NCBI GenBank assembly: GCA_002256145.1
Contig: NKIP01000030.1
Span: 1-41,899 of the forward strand
Direction of reading: 5' to 3'
Length of the DNA: 41,899 bases
Source: Comamonadaceae bacterium PBBC1
GTDB taxonomy: Bacteria > Pseudomonadota > Gammaproteobacteria > Burkholderiales > Burkholderiaceae_C
Shown here: piece by piece, positions 8,701-16,606 of the stretch
How the letters are laid out: every line of letters starts with the position of its first letter
How positions within the stretch are numbered: position 1 is the stretch's first letter
Program-made: the position numbers and the translations under genes
The notes under the pieces: model-generated
Seen by the model: the letters and a program-made list of their open reading frames with translations, nothing else
What the model was told of the DNA's origin: nothing
Databases searched by the model: none

Positions 8701-9543
8701 CAGGCCCTGTTCATCTTGCCCGAAGAAAGCACACCCAGCCTGAGCAGTGATGTGAAGGTGGTGCGAACCGAAATCACCCCTCCTGCCAAAATCCCTCACA
8801 CCAGCGCCACATCCTGGTTGGGCACACCCGATGTCCAAATTCGCTTGGACTTGGGGTCGGACTTTCAGGTGCAAGGCCAAGGACTTCAATCGCGTCTGGC
8901 CGGGCAAGTCCTTCTGGTCAGCAACAGCACCACACGGGGACTGCCCAGGTTGACTGGCCAAGTGCGCACTGAAGGTGGCCGCTACAAAGCGTATGGCCAA
9001 CAACTGGACATCGACACCGGGGTGCTGCGGTTCAATGGGGCCTATGACAACCCCGATCTGGACATCATAGCCCTGCGCCCCAACCTCTCTCAGCGTGTCG
9101 GTGTGCAGGTGTCTGGCACCGCCTTGCTGCCACGCATACGCCTTTACGCCGACCCCGAGATGCCCGATGCCGACAAGCTCGCTTGGCTTGTCTTAGGTCG
9201 CTCGGCGGCCAGCGGCGGGGCCGAATCGGCCGTTCTGCAACAAGCCGCTTTGGTCCTGTTGAGCGGCAACGGCAAGAGCCTGAGTGGTGAATTGGCCAAC
9301 AGCCTGGGCCTGGACGAAATCTCACTGGCCAGCGGCAGCCGCTCAGACATCAATGCCACAGGCGCGGCTGTCACCCTGGGCAAGCGTCTGTCCAAAGACT
9401 TTTACATGGCGTATGAAAGCAGCCTGAGCGGCACGTTTGGCAGTCTGTACATTTTTTACGACCTGTCGCGGCGTCTGACACTGCGAGCGCAAGCGGGGCA
9501 GCAAAGTGCGCTGGACCTGATCTTTACTTTGCGCAAGGACTGA
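5701..9543 (+). CDS. tamB: TamB, inner-membrane anchored AsmA-like protein
   Basis: About 1280 residues: a basic N-terminus, one membrane anchor (about 26-48), a very long repetitive beta-rich periplasmic region rich in Gln, Leu and Ala, and a C-terminal DUF490/TamB domain in the last ~330 residues with LPRIRLYADPEMPD and LAWLVLG, typical of the family. TamB spans the periplasm as a hydrophobic groove and joins TamA in the outer membrane. The suggested start is TTG at 5701, inside the tamA stop (TTGA). It keeps the RRFAFWR segment needed for a cytoplasmic N-terminus; the first ATG, at 5776, would remove it. The length is in the family range. No gene-sized pause separates it from tamA. Confidence 0.88.
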   Translation: MTPPPTPSPAPPTLRRFAFWRAGSAMALSALLGPLVLMGLAWALWLWSGTSGSLGAVIKGVNWALPAGQRLQALEVSGNLQQGGPIGQLIWEKNGLRIELNQAHVQLDWSRFWHQPWPIQSLRVGALHLDDQSPASSTSALSSLTLPMPVQLDWQIDRITWHNKAQAVATGLRGHYGYDQRLHTLTLDEGQVAKGRYSGTAQLQAVAPMALDMRIQGHIQLADPWAQKAGVLSLEASVQGPLSGDKAELTAQAQLAPSKPTTRKNANAPLEAMALQMQARLQPWQAQPVVQALLQAQALDLALLWPGAPQTRLSGQTQLTPDGRGWHLDTEWQNTHAGPWDQQRLPASQLTLQADYQQGLWTVSQAKAQLAGGQLAGAGQQTAKGWTGHIELQALTPAQLHTALAGPPVQGQLKASDTGTGPIALSADLSVVPSSRSGTPTAPPNSSNPLQWQHLQLQGQWSPQEWDIRSLNLEAAQARLNGQFKYHPQQQSLQGQAQLSLPGLQAQVQGLGAPNQGQGRLEVDVQDAQQSLAWLLRFPFLAPAIQGLQASGRGQIKADWQGGFDQADTAIQVTMTAPRLQYSPAKAMPWLLRSGQIQIQGHLKELQAQADLGLAHGNDTLNLKTQMSVSRNDPTSPDWRGQVQGFRLEAAVPSGSRPWRVELQKPWLWQARLAMPQSRVQWDAAQWQVQGPSPGLAKLFLEAGLWQSMGSGAAAQTQAAARWEDVPLAWLPGLLGADLQSDVLLQGQWQMRTQPQLSMSAQIQRSRGDLRILTDSMPGQRLPAGLRDARLQLNLHGSALDTTLNWDSEHMGTVKAQASTQLNWSDAGVQWSPQAPVQGWIEANLPQVGAWSLLAPPGWRVQGTLASRVELSGTRSEPQWQGRLQADNLAVRSAVQGIEFSQGQLIARLQGQQLILERLNLRGAGNQGGELQAQGQLGWQASNAAFELANPMGNAKLLLKMQAKGLRVSNRADRRLAVSGEVTAEMDKGQWRMSGLVQADQALFILPEESTPSLSSDVKVVRTEITPPAKIPHTSATSWLGTPDVQIRLDLGSDFQVQGQGLQSRLAGQVLLVSNSTTRGLPRLTGQVRTEGGRYKAYGQQLDIDTGVLRFNGAYDNPDLDIIALRPNLSQRVGVQVSGTALLPRIRLYADPEMPDADKLAWLVLGRSAASGGAESAVLQQAALVLLSGNGKSLSGELANSLGLDEISLASGSRSDINATGAAVTLGKRLSKDFYMAYESSLSGTFGSLYIFYDLSRRLTLRAQAGQQSALDLIFTLRKD

Positions 9544-9848
9544 TCTCCCTTGGCCTTGACGGGGCAGCCATAACCTTGACGCTTCGGCCTGCACAAGACT
9601 CGCGCATTGGCGCACCTTGCGCTGACAGCGCTATTCAATCAACCAATCTCTTAGATGTATGGCCCTATGGGGCTTGAATATTTCAAAAAAGTAAATCTAA
9701 AATGCTCTTTACAGCCACAAAGTGTCTGATCGCACCATGGCCCCAAGCGGAAAAATACATTGCAATCACAACAAAAGCCAAGCCATGACCCACGCCTACG
9801 TGATGACACTGACAACTTGGACCATGCTTCGTGCAAGGAGAGCACACC
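9544..9848 (+). promoter_or_regulatory. Gap after tamB with a candidate promoter
   Basis: About 305 bases without a supported gene. No clear terminator follows tamB. A sigma-70-like promoter is visible: TTGAAT at 9674-9679 and TAAAAT at 9698-9703, spaced by 18 bases, pointing at the RodZ-like gene and leaving a leader of about 140 bases. A 23-codon reading frame beginning at ATG 9783 overlaps the start of that gene; I cannot tell whether it is translated. Confidence 0.45.
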
Positions 9849-10790
9849 ATGAATAAAACTCTGATATGGCGTACCGAGGAAGGCCAACTACTTCGGCAAC
9901 TGAGAGAAAAATCAAAGACCGACAGCTTGGTCTTTGCTCGACTCAATGCCCTTTCGTTGGCACAGCTGCAAGAACTTGAAGGCCACGGTGCAGGCAGCTT
10001 CTACAACCCGCAAATCAAAGCCAATACAGGCCTCAAATTACTCAAAAAATTAGGCCATGAATGGGTACCTCCTGAAGCCCCCGTTCAAGCAAACCCAATT
10101 TTAGATAGCGCAACAGCAACCGCATTGACCCCAAGAACGGGCTCTGTGTGGGCTAAAAATCAAATCCACTTAGGCCTGATAGACCCACAAGCCCATGGAC
10201 CCAACCTCAGCCATGTCACCTCGCTCAAAGCAGGCGTACTGCTGTTCATCGGAGGCCTGAGTTGGATGGCTTGGCACCTGTTGGGGCAAGCAACAACCGA
10301 ACCCAGCCTACCGGGGTCTTTGATCGGCCAGAACACGCCACGGGTCCAGCTCAACTTTGCAGAAAACAACCGTCCAGCTAAGACTGGCGACGTTGACGGC
10401 TCTTCCGTGAATTTCAACGCCCTGCAACCCATCTCAACAACGCCAGCCCTTGTACCCTCATGGAGCAACAGCGCAACGCCAGAAGCCAGCGCCTGCGATG
10501 GCCAATTGCGGCAAGCCAGTTTTGCTTACGAACCCGTCAATCCGATCAAAGCAGGCAATTACATCCATTTTTTAGCTTCTCAAGACGTCAGTCTGTGCGT
10601 GCGTGATCAACAAAATCAGCTGACCAGCCTCAATCTTAAGGCTGGGTCATCTCGCAGTGTTTATGGCGATCCGCCATTTTTGGTGCACAGCCCCAAGTGG
10701 TCCAGCTTGCAGGTGTTTTTCCAAGGCCGCCCCGTCAGTGGCATTCCCGAAGACTCAGCCCATTGGCTTTTCAAAACACGGGCACTCTGA
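9849..10790 (+). CDS. RodZ-like membrane protein
   Basis: A 313-residue single-pass protein. The N-terminal 70 residues look like a divergent helix-turn-helix region (LRQLREKSKTDSLVFARLNAL, then LAQLQELEG). A membrane helix is at about 130-150 (AGVLLFIGGLSWMAWHLLG), and the last 80 residues resemble the RodZ C-terminal domain (DUF4115): VSLCVRDQQNQLTSLNL, a GSSRSVYGDPPF turn, and VFFQGRPV. RodZ links MreB to the cell wall; whether this one does is not shown. A good ribosome site AAGGAG lies 9 bases before the ATG. The gene ends facing the kinase-like gene. It could instead be a different HTH-TM protein with a RodZ_C fold. Confidence 0.5.
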   Translation: MNKTLIWRTEEGQLLRQLREKSKTDSLVFARLNALSLAQLQELEGHGAGSFYNPQIKANTGLKLLKKLGHEWVPPEAPVQANPILDSATATALTPRTGSVWAKNQIHLGLIDPQAHGPNLSHVTSLKAGVLLFIGGLSWMAWHLLGQATTEPSLPGSLIGQNTPRVQLNFAENNRPAKTGDVDGSSVNFNALQPISTTPALVPSWSNSATPEASACDGQLRQASFAYEPVNPIKAGNYIHFLASQDVSLCVRDQQNQLTSLNLKAGSSRSVYGDPPFLVHSPKWSSLQVFFQGRPVSGIPEDSAHWLFKTRAL

Positions 10791-10807
10791 GCCGAAACGT
10801 TTGCGAG

Positions 10808-12796
10808 TCAATTTTTCAATTGATGGGCATCCTTGGGCGCAGACAAGTATCGCTGCACAACCGTCCACAATTGCTCAGAATCAAAAGGTTTTGCCAAATA
10901 GTCCGTCATGCCATCGGACTTCCACCGATCCTTCTCGTCCTCAAAACCAGTGGCAGTCAAGGCCACAATGGGAACGTTTTGCAAACGCTCCTGTTTTCGT
11001 ATCCGGCGCGTGGCATCCATCCCCCCCATCACAGGCATTTGCAAATCCATCAACACCAAGTCATAAACAGTGCTTTCCAGCATCTCAACCGCCATCAAGC
11101 CATTTTCTGCTGCATCCACAGTGACCTGGGACAATTCCAAAACATGTCTGACAATATCCCTGATGGATCGGTGATCGTCGACCACCAAAATGCGAGTACC
11201 GGGCCAAGAACGTGTCAAGGGGTCTGGCGTCAAATCGACTGCAGCATCTGAAGTTTGAAGGCGAAGCTTCAAGCCCCAAACAGGTCCGCCATCCGCGTCG
11301 AGATCAGATTGCAGGTCGCCTCCCATGAGCAACGCCAGTTGTTTGCTGATGGCCAAATGCCAATCGATTGACCTTTGCTGCTCAAAAACTCCACACTGAG
11401 CTTGAATCTGGCCATCAGCGTTGCTTTGCACGCTGCAACCTTGCTCGGTAGGCTGAGCATAAACGGTCAAAAGCAGGTTTTCAAAGTCACGATCCCGCTC
11501 TAAGCGGGCCACATTCAACATCAAAGAGCCTTGACCTGAACATTGGACAGCGGCCCACAACAAATTCAGCATGGCTTGAACCAATCGCGAGGAATCACCC
11601 CAATAGTGATCGGGAACACCCGTGGCCACGTTGGTGATGATGCTGACGCCCGGCACAGGCCCCACATGCGCCCATGAAAGGTTCAATGCCTTGAAGACTT
11701 CAGACAATTGAAATGCCTCTCGCACCAATACCAAGTCCCCGCTCTCAAGACGGGTCAAATCCAAAATATCCTGGGACATGCTCCCTAAAAAATTCGCCGA
11801 TTTCTGTGCCTTTTGAAACGACTGCAATGCCAACTCATCGCCACCTGAAAGCCTTGATTCGGTCTGGCTCAAATGCAACAAGAAGTCCTTGCTCGATGTT
11901 TGCAAAGCAAGGCCGATCTGGGACAAAAATCGGGACTTTGTTGTATTGGCCATTTCGGCCTGAGTACGGGCTTGCAAAAGGCATTCTTCGTAATATTTTC
12001 TTTCGCTGATGTCACGAGTCACACCCACGATTTCAACCAAATTGCCACTGGCGTCCATGAGTGGAAAAGACAAACACTCGGTCCAAAAAGTAGAGCCATC
12101 CTTGCGAAAATACTCCAATTCACCTTGAAAACTCTCGGGCGTTTTTCCACACTGTACAGCCTTGGCCACTTGCTGAAAGTAGGCAATACTGATCTCTGCA
12201 GATTCAGGTGTCAGTGTTTCATGAAGGGGCATTTTCATGGCTTCTGAAGGCGTTACGCCACGCAGCTTTTCAACTGCCGGACTGACATAGGTGATTTCAC
12301 CCAAGGCACTCATGCTCCAGATGACATCACGGGCGCTGTCTGCCACCACGCGGTGCCGTTGCTCGCTGACCCTCAACTGAGTTTGCGCATCAATTTTGTC
12401 GGCAAGATCTTTGACGATGTAAATCCACAAAAGCTCATCTTGCGAATCTCTCATGGACGTCAAGCACGAAACCTCTCCCACGACGGATTTGCCGGGTTCC
12501 GTTAAAAAAGATTGCACCTAGGTATCGGGTGATGGCCGCGAATGATTTGGCCCTTGTTCTGCATAAACAGGTGTTTTTTGCAGCGCCAAAGGCGACAAGT
12601 CAGACCATCGCACACCCACCAGTTGATCAGCCGAACGCCCCATCAAGTTGGCAAAAACACCATTCACACGCTTGAAGCGGCCTGTTTTTGCTTCAACAAA
12701 CACCACACCAAAGGGTGAATCTTCAAAATCCAAATCGCTGCGCTTTGGAGAACGTTCAAAACGATTTTGCAAAAGAGGAAGGACAAATTTGATCAT
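10808..12796 (-). pseudogene. PAS/hybrid histidine-kinase-like gene split by TAG
   Basis: One frame runs from ATG 12796 to 10808, broken by a single TAG at 12518-12520; the next codon is GTG, so the second part might be re-started. Part one (92 residues) holds the first half of a PAS domain and part two (569) begins with its other half. Part two has a second PAS domain (about 55-170), a helical dimer region (about 190-260), an ATPase-like region and a receiver domain (442-560) with DD447-448, phospho-acceptor Asp491 and Lys543. The phospho-acceptor His of the kinase is replaced by Leu203 (KSRFLSQIGLALQT), the second N-box Asn by Ala322, and no clear G-box is seen. It is probably kinase-dead even if read through, while the receiver looks intact. 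It starts 24 bases after the MBL gene and is probably in its operon. Confidence 0.75.
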
Positions 12797-12820
12797 TTTG
12801 AATTTTTTTCAAAGAGAATT

Positions 12821-13891
12821 TCAACGCATCTGATAATGGGCCACGCCTTTGTCGTCCAAGGTTTGACAGACCAAGCCTTGTGACACCAGATAGTTCAAAC
12901 ACGCCACACTTTCACCCGTGGCCAAATTCAGCAGACCCGCATCGGACTCGTCAATCCGCCGACCAAACAAAGTCGTAAAAACGTCCACCACCCGCCGAGG
13001 CTCTTTCAAGGTTTTGTGCAAGCGGTCTAGGGAACGCTTTTGAGAGGCCATCAAATAATCCAGCCGAGCGTGCAGCCCCCGAAAGCATTCATTGTGCGAT
13101 GGCAAGACCAAGACATCGTCGGGCACTTCACGCCGCAATTTGGCCAGCGAAACCAACCAATCTTGCATGGGATTGGCATCGGGCTCTGTGGGGTGCACCG
13201 ACACATTGGAAGAAATGCGGGGGAGCACCTGATCACCTGAAATCAGGAGTTTGAGATCGGGACAATACAAACAAGCATGCTCCGGTGAGTGCCCCGTCCC
13301 CACAATCACGCGCCACACATGTTCACCAATGCGAATTTCTTCACCATCTTGCATGCGCCGATAACTGTCAGGCATGGTGTGGATGTACTTTCCAAAATGA
13401 CCAAACCGTGCCCGATAATTTTGAATGGCCACTTCGCCCCAACCGGCCCGTTGCAAAAACGAAATGGCATCGTCTGGCGCTTGTCGCCCCGTATCGGCCG
13501 CTAACACACGGCAATGCAGGTACTCCTGACGCGTCATCCACAAGCGACAATGGAATTGACGGGTCAAAGCGCCCGCCATGCCCACATGGTCAGGGTGCAT
13601 GTGGGTCACCAGGACCCGCGTCAAGGGCTGTGGCTGCGGCAAACCAGTCAACAACCCCTGCCAAGCCGCGATGGTGGTTTCGTTGCGCATGCCAGTGTCG
13701 ACCACTGCCCATCCCCCCTCGTCTTGTAAAGCCCAGACATTGATGTGGTCCAAGGCCATCGGCAAAGACAACCGCATCCAAAGCACCCCCGGCACGACCT
13801 CCAGCGACTGTCCCGGCTGCGGTGCAGATTCAAAAGGGTAAATCAGCGTCGGTTTTTCAACGCGATCAGGAATGGGCGTGTCCAAATTCAT
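12821..13891 (-). CDS. MBL-fold metallohydrolase
   Basis: A 356-residue metallo-beta-lactamase-fold protein. The metal-binding motif H97-M-H99-P-D101-H102 is clear, a GHSPEH motif holds a further histidine, and SGDQ supplies an aspartate. The C-terminal ~100 residues look like a small helical domain of the type seen in the YcbL/LACTB2-like group. Substrate unknown; hydrolysis of thioesters, lactones or nucleic acid would all fit the fold. I chose the ATG at 13891 over the TTG at 13897. The kinase-like gene follows 24 bases downstream. No signal peptide is visible, so it acts in the cytoplasm. Confidence 0.75.
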   Translation of the reverse strand: MNLDTPIPDRVEKPTLIYPFESAPQPGQSLEVVPGVLWMRLSLPMALDHINVWALQDEGGWAVVDTGMRNETTIAAWQGLLTGLPQPQPLTRVLVTHMHPDHVGMAGALTRQFHCRLWMTRQEYLHCRVLAADTGRQAPDDAISFLQRAGWGEVAIQNYRARFGHFGKYIHTMPDSYRRMQDGEEIRIGEHVWRVIVGTGHSPEHACLYCPDLKLLISGDQVLPRISSNVSVHPTEPDANPMQDWLVSLAKLRREVPDDVLVLPSHNECFRGLHARLDYLMASQKRSLDRLHKTLKEPRRVVDVFTTLFGRRIDESDAGLLNLATGESVACLNYLVSQGLVCQTLDDKGVAHYQMR

Positions 13892-14097
13892 GGTCAACAG
13901 GCAAGGTGGAAATGTGACAAAACAAGCCTTTTGAAAGGCCAGTGACTCAATGGATCATATCCACCCACCACGCCCAGACTGAGTCGTGCACTGTACAGCC
14001 GATCTTTGCCCATCCACAGCCTGACCAGCCGACTGCCCTGGCCAGTCCATCCAGCGCGGTCTGCCTGGCCCCTGACAGATCTCTCGGCTTGCGCCGA

Positions 14098-14125
14098 TTC
14101 AATCACCCTCTTTCGCCCGTAAAAT
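14098..14125 (+). promoter_or_regulatory. Candidate native promoter of tRNA-Arg, now separated from the intact gene
   Basis: TAAAAT at 14120-14125 is a near-consensus -10, with TTCAAT at 14098-14103 as a weak -35 (16-base spacing). The tRNA 5' half begins 10 bases further on, as expected for a stable-RNA promoter. Insertion of the element leaves this promoter firing into the element's left end, while the intact tRNA lies at 20878. The rest of the ~240-base gap before it holds a short hairpin (926-939 of the 13 kb region) but no gene. Confidence 0.45.
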
Positions 14126-14134
14126 AGTGAACTG

Positions 14135-14173
14135 GCCACCGTAGTTCAATGGATAGAACTCTCCCCTCCTAAG
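14135..14173 (+). repeat. Left attachment site: 5' half of tRNA-Arg(CCU)
   Basis: These 39 bases are identical to 20878-20916, the first 39 bases of the intact tRNA-Arg, ending just after the anticodon loop. The following bases differ (CGCTAG here, GGAGTG in the intact gene), so this copy has lost its 3' half and cannot fold as a tRNA. It marks the left end of the integrated element. Confidence 0.88.
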
Positions 14174-14302
14174 CGCTAGATGCTGGATCCCTCATAAATC
14201 ACAGCAGCATAAAAACTATGCTTCAAGTCCCTATTTACAAGGGTTTCAGACCTACTCAATGCTTTTTCGCCTCTCAAAACCAGCATTAGAGTCTAAATTT
14301 TG

Positions 14303-14320
14303 GTGGGATATCAGTGGGAT
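14303..14320 (+). promoter_or_regulatory. Left arm-type repeats GTGGGAT x2
   Basis: GTGGGAT occurs at 14303-14309 and 14314-14320, a start-to-start distance of 11 bases, one helical turn. The same pair with the same 11-base period occurs near the integrase end (20827-20844). Paired direct repeats near both ends fit arm-type integrase or excision-factor binding sites. The leading region 14174-14355 holds no gene that I can support. Confidence 0.5.
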
Positions 14321-14355
14321 TTCTTAGGGCTAACATTTTGCTCCAAAATGTATCC

Positions 14356-14835
14356 ATGAACAAGAGCGAATGGACTAGGGAACTAAGAAAGACCTTCAAC
14401 GGTAAAGAAACACTTTTCCCTGAAGACTTGGCTCAAATTGTCGGAACAAACCACCATGTAGTGAAGTGCCTAAGAGCAGGTATGTCCATCCCACTGCCGA
14501 CCATCAAAGAAGGTAGACGATGGGGGATCAAACTGCCTCATGTAGCGGAATGGATGGCATCAAGAAAATGCTCAACGGCGTCACCTGCTCTTGCCAACAA
14601 ACGACTCCAATCACCAGCAAGGCAGCGGGCTAGTCTAGGTCGTTCTCTCTTGGAACTGAAGAGTCAATCTGAAGCCCTCCAGGCACACCTTGATTACATT
14701 GAAGAATTGATCAATGAAGTATCACTACTTGAGCATTTAGTAAACAGTCACTTTCAGGAACTTGCTTTGGTTGAATCGGATCTGAAGCAACCTGGTCCTA
14801 AAACACGACTTCGGTCAAAAACGACCAAGGAATAG
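14356..14835 (+). CDS. HTH-like protein with coiled-coil tail, unknown function
   Basis: A 159-residue protein of the element. Residues about 15-60 (PEDLAQIVGTNHHVVKCL, then GRRWGIKLPHVAEWMASR) look like a small winged-helix or excisionase-like DNA-binding domain. Residues about 88-140 are helical with heptad-like leucines, likely a coiled coil. It is the first gene inside the left end, the place where excisionases or regulators often lie. I start at ATG 14356; an upstream in-frame start at 14314 would include the arm-type repeat and is unlikely. Function is not established. Confidence 0.6.
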   Translation: MNKSEWTRELRKTFNGKETLFPEDLAQIVGTNHHVVKCLRAGMSIPLPTIKEGRRWGIKLPHVAEWMASRKCSTASPALANKRLQSPARQRASLGRSLLELKSQSEALQAHLDYIEELINEVSLLEHLVNSHFQELALVESDLKQPGPKTRLRSKTTKE

Positions 14836-14839
14836 ATCA

Positions 14840-14926
14840 ATGTCATACGACAATTTCCATGACGCTTCAGCGGACAGACTTGATAAAGATAAGAAGCGAC
14901 GGAAGGGTCTTGGCTATGACGACTGA
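14840..14926 (+). CDS. 28-residue peptide ending in KKRRKGLGYDD
   Basis: A tiny reading frame that starts 4 bases after the previous stop and ends in a peptide nearly identical to the end of the protein at 14967-15254 (KKRRKSLGYDD). The likeness continues past the stop codon at the DNA level. It may be a translated micro-protein carrying the same C-terminal tag, or a duplicated remnant of an earlier copy of the membrane-protein gene. There is no strong ribosome site. Confidence 0.35.
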   Translation: MSYDNFHDASADRLDKDKKRRKGLGYDD

Positions 14927-14932
14927 ATTTTG
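14891..14932 (+). repeat. 42-bp repeat, copy 1
   Basis: This copy matches 15219-15260 with three mismatches in 42 bases. It covers the coding end KKRRK(G/S)LGYDD, the stop codon and six bases after it. Because the likeness crosses the stop, it is a DNA duplication and not only protein convergence. Confidence 0.8.
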
Positions 14933-14966
14933 GGTCGCTGCTCGAAAATAACATTCAAAGATCACT

Positions 14967-15254
14967 ATGTTGATTATTCAAATTGCTCTTGGCATTGTCT
15001 TGGCAGTCGTCGTGCTGATGTTCTTGCCTCAGATCTTTTCACTTGGCATATGGGTTGCTCTTTTGGCGTTGGGTATAGCAGTAGTTGTAGGCTTGTTTTT
15101 TTTGGCAATGGAACATCTGGCGGTGACATTGGCCTTAGCGATAGTCATTGGAGCGGTTGTTATTGGAATAGTTGTATCTGGATCTAAAAAAAATTTGGAA
15201 GCAGATCAGAATCTAGTGAAGAAGCGCCGGAAGAGTCTTGGCTATGACGACTGA
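14967..15254 (+). CDS. Small multi-pass membrane protein, unknown function
   Basis: A 95-residue protein, almost wholly hydrophobic in residues 1-71, probably two or three membrane helices separated by short turns (about 3-22, 27-47, 51-71). A charged cytoplasmic-looking tail ends in KKRRKSLGYDD. No family is recognised. Phage and satellite elements often carry small membrane proteins for superinfection exclusion or lysis, but nothing here shows which. The start is ATG 14967 with no strong ribosome site. Confidence 0.6.
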   Translation: MLIIQIALGIVLAVVVLMFLPQIFSLGIWVALLALGIAVVVGLFFLAMEHLAVTLALAIVIGAVVIGIVVSGSKKNLEADQNLVKKRRKSLGYDD

Positions 15255-15260
15255 ATCTTG
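15219..15260 (+). repeat. 42-bp repeat, copy 2
   Basis: Second copy of the 42-bp repeat at 14891-14932, 328 bases downstream and in the same orientation, at the end of the membrane-protein gene. Confidence 0.8.
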
Positions 15261-15302
15261 CTTCACATTGTGAAGAAATCCCCCCCATAAAGGAACTCGC
15301 TG

Positions 15303-15776
15303 ATGGACTACGAAACTGGAATTTTTTTTGCTTTTCTGGCTTGGGCCCATGGATTGACCATGATGGTTGTCTATGTAAACAGCCTGATGAACAAGAACCT
15401 ACAGAAAATTGGTCTTCGAATAAGTTGGCTCAACTTTTCAATCAAACAATTGACTCACGAAGAACAGATTCGCCCGCTGTGGCGTTATGTATTGAAATTT
15501 TTTCTGATTGCCGCCATCGGCGTGCCATTCATTTTCTTGAGTTGGCTACAAGTTGCCATCTATGTCGGATTTATCATTTACAAGAAGTCCAAAGACAGTG
15601 GCGTGCCTATGGCGATGAAAGAGTACAGGTGGAAAATGAACAATCTTGACATGAGCCAAGATCAGGTCATCGAAGAATCGATGAAAGCACACGGAATACC
15701 ACTTGAGAATTTTTCTGAGCACAAAGCGGAATTACTAGCGGACATGAGGCGACGAAATTTGATCATATGGGGCTAA
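15303..15776 (+). CDS. Membrane protein with cytoplasmic tail, unknown function
   Basis: A 157-residue protein. Hydrophobic helices are likely at about 6-26 and 60-92 (one or two spans), followed by a charged C-terminal half (about 93-157) with KEYRWKMNNLDMS and a basic end. Not recognised. It lies 48 bases after the small membrane protein, and AAGGA at 15291-15295 provides a plausible ribosome site before ATG 15303. The pair may be one transcription unit of the element, possibly driven by the old tRNA promoter; that is inference. Confidence 0.6.
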   Translation: MDYETGIFFAFLAWAHGLTMMVVYVNSLMNKNLQKIGLRISWLNFSIKQLTHEEQIRPLWRYVLKFFLIAAIGVPFIFLSWLQVAIYVGFIIYKKSKDSGVPMAMKEYRWKMNNLDMSQDQVIEESMKAHGIPLENFSEHKAELLADMRRRNLIIWG

Positions 15777-15830
15777 TCATTCAGCGACAAACATCATCGA
15801 GCGATTGCTTGAAAAGAACATCTCAGGCAG

Positions 15831-16451
15831 TTGCTTGTGCCGAAACTTGAATACGGACAAATACTTGATCGCCTGAGGGCGAGGCTTGACGAGCTCAGGC
15901 AAGGGAGAGATGTTGCTGCTCGGGACTTACGAGCACTGCTGACAAGTGAGCAAGTAGCGGCAATGGACTCAGCATGGGCTGAGCAGCAGGCGTTACGAAA
16001 AGGCAAACGAGCACGAACGAAAGAAGAAGAGGCAGCGCTGGGATGGAAGAGCAAGCGAGACATTCACATCGAAGCGTATGAGCGTGCTATCGAAGAATCT
16101 GATTCTGGAGAGCTAGAGGCACTGAAGCGAAAGGCGAGACAGGTAGAGGTTAGGCGGGCGAGGATATATCTAGACTCATATTTTGAGGCGCTGGCAGAAC
16201 CTTTCGGCAACAGGGAAACAGCGGCAAAAAAGGCTAACAACGACTTGACGAGAGCCGGACTAAGGCGTTTTGACGAAGCAGACACGCTTCCGGATAAGCA
16301 GCTCGAACGAGATCGAGAAGTTCGAGAAATGGAGCTGGACATTCTGAGACAGATCAAAAGTGAGATGTCGCCGGATGAACTGGAGCAACTTCAGTTGCTA
16401 AAAGAGCACGAGAAAAGAGAGGCTGAGTTCTGGAAAAGGCGAGGCAAATAG
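15831..16451 (+). CDS. Highly charged helical protein, unknown function
   Basis: About 206 residues, almost all charged or helix-forming (many Glu, Arg, Lys, Leu), with long coiled-coil-like stretches at about 10-65 and 155-205. No known domain is seen. The start is uncertain: TTG at 15831 or GTG at 15837; the first ATG in frame is at residue 45. It lies on the plus strand between the membrane proteins and the repeats at 16451. It could be a scaffolding-, Rop- or terminase-small-subunit-like protein, but none is supported. Confidence 0.5.
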   Translation: MLVPKLEYGQILDRLRARLDELRQGRDVAARDLRALLTSEQVAAMDSAWAEQQALRKGKRARTKEEEAALGWKSKRDIHIEAYERAIEESDSGELEALKRKARQVEVRRARIYLDSYFEALAEPFGNRETAAKKANNDLTRAGLRRFDEADTLPDKQLERDREVREMELDILRQIKSEMSPDELEQLQLLKEHEKREAEFWKRRGK

Positions 16452-16597
16452 GAAAGATAGGTTTGTCGGAAAGCATGGTTTTGTCAGAGATCAGTCGTGG
16501 CAAAAACAGTGCTTTTCAAAAAACTAGTGCTCTTTTGCTGCTTTGGGAGGCTTAGGAGTCGGCAAATCGGCAAAGGAAAGATAGGAAAGTCGGAAAA
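16451..16597 (+). repeat. Iteron-like repeats GGAAAGATAGG...GTCGGAAA
   Basis: Two direct copies of a 23-base unit: 16451-16473 and 16575-16597 (GGAAAGATAGG, three variable bases, GTCGGAAA), identical except for the middle three bases and the last one. Each is preceded by GGCAAAT. They lie in the non-coding gap 16452-16606 between converging genes. Such repeats could be replication-origin iterons for the HUH protein, or regulator sites. No other gene is supported in this gap. Confidence 0.5.
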
Positions 16598-16606
16598 GTC
16601 CGGGAT

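Noticed and set aside
14135..14210. Second tRNA-Arg gene
   Set aside because: Only the first 39 bases match; the anticodon 3' stem, T arm and acceptor 3' strand are missing, so it is an attachment-site remnant.
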